64,000 nt of DNA from Methylobacterium planeticum (GTDB lineage: Bacteria > Pseudomonadota > Alphaproteobacteria > Rhizobiales > Beijerinckiaceae). Below are positions 59,460-64,000 of this stretch, piece after piece. A model generated the notes under the pieces. That model was given only the letters and a program-made list of their open reading frames with translations. It had not been told where the DNA came from and did no database searches. Made by a program: the position numbers and the translations under genes. The stretch lies in the NCBI RefSeq assembly GCF_008806345.1, contig NZ_VZZJ01000013.1, positions 82,448 to 146,447 of the forward strand. The letters are read 5' to 3'. Numbering within the stretch: position 1 is the first letter of the stretch; every line of letters starts with the position of its first letter.

Positions 59460-59713
59460 GGGCGGCTCGCGGGACGAACGCGGCGCCGAACCCGCATCAC
59501 GCGACAGCCTGCAGCCGGCGCGTCGCCGAACGGCCGGCGGGCGAAGTCTTGACCGATTGCCGACCTCGCGCGGGGCCATTTCGAAAGTCTGCTCTGCAGC
59601 TTGAAGCAGACGCTTCGCGGGCGGCCATAATTCCAGCAGATTGTGACACAAATTCGGGGACAGGGAGAGCACGTCCCGCCGAGTCCTGGCCTCGCACGCG
59701 CGGAGCGTCGTCG
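59460..59713. other. Gene-free stretch
   Basis: About 250 nt after the LysR stop with no gene or RNA recognised. Confidence 0.4.
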
Positions 59714-60022
59714 TCAGCGCACCCCAGCATCATCCCGCGAACACGACCCCCCGAACGCCTCCGGGATGCCGGCCGCGGAGAAGGCCTCGACCAGACGGCC
59801 GCGGCTCTCCCCGCTGAAGGACGAGGCATCCGTCTCGGAGCCGTGCAGCATCAGGGATACCCGCTCCGCGTTCGCCTCGGCGATCGGCGAGCCGGCGAAG
59901 GTCGCCGGTTCCAAGCGGTGCATGTCGGAGTCCGCGCCCATCACGGTCCGGAGGACCGCATCGGCGAAGGGCCGCGCGGAATTGCGGATGCCGAAGCGGG
60001 CCCGTGCGTCCGGATGCGGCAC
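59714..60022 (-). CDS. Possible 102-residue protein or degraded gene
   Basis: From a GTG at 60022 the frame encodes a protein of ordinary composition (RFGIRNSARPFADAVLRTVMGADSDMHRLEPATFAGS and onward). An adjacent frame upstream, about 60024-60180, also has plausible protein (TTGLLVLSDTIDLVRTGAWR), as if one gene had been broken by a frameshift near 60020. No domain recognised. Confidence 0.25.
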   Translation of the reverse strand: MPHPDARARFGIRNSARPFADAVLRTVMGADSDMHRLEPATFAGSPIAEANAERVSLMLHGSETDASSFSGESRGRLVEAFSAAGIPEAFGGSCSRDDAGVR

Positions 60023-60179
60023 CGCCAGGCACCGGTGCGAACCAAGTCGATCGTGTCGGAAAGCACGAGCAGCCCCGTAGTGCCGGCGGTCGAGAGCGGC
60101 GTCGTCGCATGCGACGAGCCCGGGCTCGGCCGCACGAAACCGAGAGAGTCGGTGCCTCGCAGGTTCGCATGTTCCAGCC

Positions 60180-60600
60180 GAGATCGGCGCTCTTCCGAAT
60201 GGCGCCTCTGCCTCCTGGCGTGAACCGCCGACCGGAAGGAGCGGTTGCAAGCGGATGGCGGGGGGCTGTGCCGCGTGTTAGACTTCTTCGCGCTCCGAAA
60301 TTCGAAGCTGTCGATCAGGAAGCTTGGCCGCCACATCCCATAGGTCACGCGCATTCCGACCGCCTGCGTGGATCGAGCTTGCGATCGACAGGCACCGAAC
60401 CCGGGAACGGGCGCAAGGCGGGAAGGTGCGAGGCGAACCGCGCTCGCCGAACGAGTGGGCTCCGGGGGCGGATTTGTGACGCCTCGCAGCCGAGGCCCGG
60501 GGAGAAAATCGACCCGGGTTTGGGGAGTTCCGGGGAGATCGATCGGGAAGCGGTCTGTTAACTCCCTGCCATCAATCAATTTTCCGGGCCGAAAAATTGG
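60180..60600. other. Gene-free stretch before the island
   Basis: No convincing gene. It ends in an imperfect hairpin at 60577-60599 with CAATTTT and AAAATTG arms, just beyond the tRNA-like 3' end. Confidence 0.4.
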
Positions 60601-60631
60601 TGGTGGAGCTGAGGGGATTCGAACCCCCTTC
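60601..60631 (-). other. tRNA/tmRNA 3' end used as attachment site (att)
   Basis: On the minus strand this reads as a T-arm (loop TTCGAAT with a 4-5 bp stem), acceptor strand CAGCTCC, A and CCA. Nothing upstream on that strand (60632-60730) can form the rest of a tRNA. It is therefore a 3'-end copy left or carried by integration, next to a tyrosine integrase. The AGCTCCACCA end fits a tRNA-Ala or tmRNA acceptor. Confidence 0.65.
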
Positions 60632-60727
60632 AGCCTAAGTCACTGTCTTTCAATAATCTCCTTGTAGAGAGCGGGTTTGCGGGTATCATCCTGGGGTACG
60701 CATACGGGTACGCAGCGGGGACTCGAC

Positions 60728-62143
60728 ATGCCCAGGAATTCCCGGAACGACACGCGCTGGCTGGAGCGCCATCACGGCAGCTGGCGGGTGACGGTCGCTG
60801 TCCCGCGCGAGCTCCACAAGAGCTTGGGCACGCGGCTGAAGAAGGCCCTCGACACGGACTCCCTCAGCCTGGCGAACCGGCTCAAGTTCAAGGTCGTCGC
60901 CGACCTGAAGGAGCGGATCGAGCTGGAGCGCGAGGCGGCGCAGGGCAGCCCGAGAGGCATCATGCGTGAGGCCACGAAGATCGCCGAGCTGTCTAGGCGT
61001 GTGACCTGCGACGAGGAACGGGACGAACTCCAGGCCGCGATCCGGGAGCGGGCGGCGGAGATCGTCGGGCCCGAGGCACGTGAGATTGTCGACCCGCGCA
61101 CGGGCGAGGCCTTTCCGCTGCCTGATCCTGGCAGGGCCAGCCTCGCGGCCGACTTCGTGGCCGTCGCGAACGGACGGGCCACGCCGCTCGCCACGCACCA
61201 TGCCGAGTTCATCGGGCAGGCTGGCAACACGATGCGCACCCGGGCGGACGACGTTCGGGCGATCCAGTACCTCACCGAGTGGTGCCGGCGCGAGCGCCTG
61301 CCGGCGACCCTGGAGGCGGTCACCCCGGCGGTTGCGCTGCGGTTCAAGCGGGCGCTGGGCGAGCTCGCGGGCGGGATCGAGCCGGCGACGCAGAAGAAGT
61401 ACCTGAACCGCCTGTCGGTGTACTGGACCTACCTCGCCGAGAACGAGTTCGTCGCGGCGAACGTGTGGGCCGGCCTGAAGCTGAAGCGGAAGAAGGTCGA
61501 CCCTCGGGAGGAAGAGCGCGCCTTCACGGACGACGAGGTGCGTCGCCTGATGGAGGGGCCCGCGCCCCCGAAGCTGCGGGACGTCATGGCGATCGGCGCG
61601 CTCACCGGCGCGCGGCTCGACGCCATCGTCGACCTGAAGGTCAAGCACTGCATCGACGGGGCCTTCACGTTCAAGCCCCAGAAGAAGGAGCGGTCCGAGC
61701 GCGACGTGCCGATCCACCCAGCCCTTGTCGAGCTCGTCGCCAACCGGTCGGCCGGCAAGGCACCGGATGACGACCTTTTCCCGGAGTGGCCTAAGCCACG
61801 CAAGGCCGGCTCGCTCCGCGAGCGCTCGTTCAAGACCTCCAACGCCTTCACGGCCTACAGGCGGTTTGTTGGGGTCGATCACGTGCTGCCGGGCAAGCGA
61901 CGCTCCCTGGTCAACTTCCACAGCTTCCGCCGATGGTTCATCACCAAGGCGGAGCAGGCCGACGTTCCCGAGCCGCTGATCGCGGCGATCGTGGGCCACA
62001 AGCGCACCGGCATCACCCTCGGTCGCTATTCCCAAGGCCCGGCAATGAGACAGGCGCGTCGGGCCGTCGGCAAGGTCAAGCTTCCCCCGCTCGATGGGTT
62101 GCCCGTGCGGGAAGTCCGGAGCCTGCGGCCGGCATCGCGTTGA
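60728..62143 (+). CDS. Tyrosine site-specific integrase
   Basis: 471 residues. DUF6538-like basic N-terminal region (MPRNSRNDTRWLERHHGSWRV), core-binding helices about 150-250, and a catalytic domain with Arg about 295 (TGARLDA), His398-x-x-Arg401 (HSFRRW), His423 (GHKRTG) and the nucleophile Tyr434 (LGRYSQ). All catalytic residues are present, so it is probably active. ATG 60728 has GGGGA upstream. It lies about 100 bp from the tRNA-like attachment site and reads into the island. Confidence 0.9.
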   Translation: MPRNSRNDTRWLERHHGSWRVTVAVPRELHKSLGTRLKKALDTDSLSLANRLKFKVVADLKERIELEREAAQGSPRGIMREATKIAELSRRVTCDEERDELQAAIRERAAEIVGPEAREIVDPRTGEAFPLPDPGRASLAADFVAVANGRATPLATHHAEFIGQAGNTMRTRADDVRAIQYLTEWCRRERLPATLEAVTPAVALRFKRALGELAGGIEPATQKKYLNRLSVYWTYLAENEFVAANVWAGLKLKRKKVDPREEERAFTDDEVRRLMEGPAPPKLRDVMAIGALTGARLDAIVDLKVKHCIDGAFTFKPQKKERSERDVPIHPALVELVANRSAGKAPDDDLFPEWPKPRKAGSLRERSFKTSNAFTAYRRFVGVDHVLPGKRRSLVNFHSFRRWFITKAEQADVPEPLIAAIVGHKRTGITLGRYSQGPAMRQARRAVGKVKLPPLDGLPVREVRSLRPASR

Positions 62144-62489
62144 TGAATAGGTCCCCACTGCCGGGGCGACCTCGGCGGCGCGCGTGACCTGAGGCGCGCC
62201 CGCTGCCCGAGCACGCCTCCGGGCGGCGTGACGTCCGAAGCCGACCCGGCCAGTCATGAACGGGAAACGTATTGGGGAGGACGACGTCGAGCTCCGACGT
62301 CCATGGCCGTAATGATCGGTCCGCGGGAGCGCATGGTCAGACCCGTCCGAGTACCGCTTCCCAAGATCGGCCAGCCGACGCTTCGCGTGCCAAGTCCGCC
62401 AGCGCGAGCCGATGGTGCGGACGGTTTGCCCTCGAGGGACCTCCATGCGTTCGCTTCGGCCTTGAACCGCTTCCTGCACGGTCGCGCTG
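62144..62489. other. Gene-free stretch
   Basis: About 345 nt after the integrase. Frames are open but without start signals or sensible protein. No repeat seen. Confidence 0.4.
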
Positions 62490-62768
62490 TCACCGGCGAG
62501 CGGAACGTTGGGAGCCCGCCGTTTCCTGGACGATGGCCAGGCAACGTTGCCGAGCCCGTGGGTCGCCGATCTGTATGAAGGCCCGTAGCAGCTCTGCTGC
62601 TTCGAGAAAGCTCACCTCGCCAAAGCGGTCTTCGGCCGATGACGATGTCCCAGCGATCAGGGCCGTCGGCATCCCCAACGCTGCGGCTATCTGGTCAAGC
62701 GACCGTTGAGCTGCTGCGGGGAATCCGGCGTTCGACCGCTTCCTTTGCTTCTCTTCGTGATCGGCCAC
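62490..62768 (-). CDS. Small regulator-like protein
   Basis: 92 residues from a GTG at 62768 with GAGGGAG upstream. A possible DNA-binding helix pair (QRSLDQIAAALGMPTALIAG) is followed by FLEAAELLRAFIQIGDPRARQRCLAIVQ, a C-terminal signature I associate with short HTH regulators in Methylobacterium. The normal full HTH appears shortened at the N-terminus, so it may be truncated. Confidence 0.55.
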   Translation of the reverse strand: MADHEEKQRKRSNAGFPAAAQRSLDQIAAALGMPTALIAGTSSSAEDRFGEVSFLEAAELLRAFIQIGDPRARQRCLAIVQETAGSQRSARR

Positions 62769-62885
62769 GTCGTGTAGCTCCCTCGGGTCTTCAGGATCCG
62801 AACTCGTGGCCGATCTTCGAGCCAGTGCAAACGGCCCGGCAGGCCGCACCGGGCCGAGATGGGCATGCTCGGTACATGGTTGTGT

Positions 62886-63933
62886 TCAGAAGCGGTAGCG
62901 CAGTCCGGCGCTGACCACGTGGTCGTCACCTCCTGACCGGGCGAAGCTCGTCGAGCCGGCAACCACCCCGCTCAATGCGTTGCCCAAATCGACGTCGAAG
63001 CCGCCGGCCACGCGGCCGTACACGCCGTCCCCCACACGACCGGCCTGCGTGCGGATCAGCAGGGCTGGCGCATAGGTCTGGAACGAGCCGACCGTCCGCA
63101 CGCCGTCCAGGAAATCGTGCTGCGCGGTGAGGTTGAGGAAGGGACTCAGCAGGCCGCCGAAGGCCGGCAGCGCGGTCCGGATCTGAACGCCGCCGCCGGC
63201 CGTCAGCCCCTCCAGGTTCTGGCTGCGGACGCCCAGCGTCAGGAGCGGGTCGCCACTCTCGCGGTAGGCGTTCACGTGCACGTTGGCGTAGGCGACCTCG
63301 CCGACGGGACCGGCCTTGAAGGTGCCGAATTCGAACAGGTAGCCGACGCGGGCCGAGGCGGTGAACGTGTCGCCGCCGGGCGCGGCGCTGAGCCGGTCGT
63401 TGAGCACGCCCGGCCGGTCGACCCGGTAGTCGTTGCCGCCGTAGGTGAAGGCGGCATCGGCGAAGAAGTTCGGAAACGACAGCGAGGCGAAGCCGGCGCC
63501 CTGGAAGCTGTCGAGATCGATCCGGGCATTCGTCGTGCCGCGAAGGTCGACGCTCGTGCTCAGGTAGTTGAAGGCCGCGCCCAGCACGAGGTTCGGGGTG
63601 GCTTGGTACATCAGGCCGGCCGTCACGCCGCCGAAGTCGGCGCCGTACGTGTTGCCGATGCTGCCGGCAGCGCGGTTCTGGGTCGTCCGGTCGAGGGCGG
63701 CGTAGGTGCCGAGCGCGAATACGGAGAGCGGGCTGCCGACCTGGACCGGTATGGTCGTCGGGGCCGCCGTGCGGCCCGGCAGGTCGTCCGGGACGGACAT
63801 CGCCATGTTGTGGCGACGCTCGGCGCTCAAAAAGTCGATGAGGGTGGACGAGAAGGCCAGACCGGCGGCCTGGCCGAGGTCGGCCTGCGGGCCAATCGTC
63901 AGCGGCGCGTTGAGCTGGTTGGCCACGAAGGCT
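62886..63933 (-). pseudogene. Autotransporter beta-barrel, 5' part missing
   Basis: About 345 codons encoding a C-terminal autotransporter translocator: alternating amphipathic strands (GTYAALDRTTQNRA, NLVLGAAFNYLSTSVDLRG, GDDHVVSAGLRYRF) and the terminal Phe needed for barrel assembly. The opening (FVANQLNAPLTIGPQADLGQAAGLAFSSTLIDFLSAER) resembles the linker of GDSL-esterase autotransporters. No proper start lies upstream. The frame runs on to the window edge, but from 63934 the sequence changes to an IS-like end, so the gene is probably interrupted there and its passenger lost or displaced. Confidence 0.7.
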
Positions 63934-64000
63934 GTCAAAAAGCTTTGGAACGGGACCCCGGATCGGCGTGCAATTGGGACCCCTTCGCAAGCTGGGTACG
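63934..64000. mobile_element. Probable end of an IS21-type insertion sequence
   Basis: Begins with TGTC and contains two GGGACCCC copies spaced 25 bp apart (63951-63958 and 63976-63983) around ATCGGCGTGCAATT. Repeated GGGACCCC/ATCGGCGT blocks are, from memory, typical of IS21-family termini in alphaproteobacteria. The transposase genes would lie outside the window, so this is inference. Confidence 0.5.

Noticed and set aside
60601..60676. A complete tRNA gene
   Set aside because: Only the T-arm and acceptor 3' strand can be formed; no anticodon or D arm follows on the minus strand. Treated as an attachment-site copy.

Overview
The window is a 64 kb stretch of very GC-rich DNA from an alphaproteobacterium, most likely a Methylobacterium-type member of the Hyphomicrobiales. 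This rests on base composition, the many PAS/GAF hybrid kinases, a GCG_CRPN-type Gly/Tyr-rich secreted protein, and small regulators typical of the group. It is an inference from gene content; no rRNA or complete tRNA is present to fix the genus. Nearly all of the long reading frames opposite real genes are high-GC shadows and are left out.

Layout. 0.2-10.6 kb: 5-formyltetrahydrofolate cyclo-ligase, several small secreted or membrane proteins, a NMT1/TAXI-like binding protein and a TonB-dependent siderophore receptor. 11.1-22.3 kb: four large hybrid sensor kinases in a row (three on the minus strand, one divergent), with an orphan ParD-like antitoxin joined to one of them. 22.5-48.9 kb: an accessory block. 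It contains a winged-helix regulator, a YiaW/YiaV pair with a double-length DUF1254/DUF1214 protein, a seven-gene MoxR-Bat operon, a SphA-type outer-membrane protein, a formylglycine-generating enzyme/sulfatase/HAD/PRC/DUF4344 operon, two Gly-rich secreted proteins, a metallophosphoesterase, a cupredoxin, an ECF sigma/anti-sigma pair and a membrane ferredoxin-adenylate cyclase. It ends at a decayed IS256-type transposase fragment. 49.1-57.3 kb: an acyl-CoA-dehydrogenase-like protein, an SsuABC-type ABC transporter, AprA-like and AprB-like redox proteins and a HEAT-repeat protein. 57.4-59.5 kb: SMR transporter, azoreductase and a divergent LysR regulator. 60.6-64.0 kb: the start of an integrated island (tRNA-like 3' end used as attachment site, tyrosine integrase, small regulator, autotransporter barrel cut by what looks like an IS21-type end).

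How it fits together. The best candidate for an undescribed system is the 22.5-43.7 kb block. A 13-bp palindrome, TGTAAC-N-GTTACA or close variants, occurs in at least six gene-free gaps there and I saw none elsewhere in the window. At three of these sites (moxR and both Gly-rich genes) it is followed by exactly 4 nt, then a TGACA-type -35, then a 16-nt spacer to a -10-like hexamer. This suggests one regulator controls the DUF1254 operon, the MoxR-Bat operon, the sulfatase operon and the secreted Gly-rich proteins as a single envelope-related programme. The winged-helix protein at 22916-23749 is the natural candidate regulator. The second system of interest is the AprAB-like/ABC-transporter cluster, with a repeat-containing leader peptide and a shared TAATTGCT-centred inverted repeat in front of its two halves.
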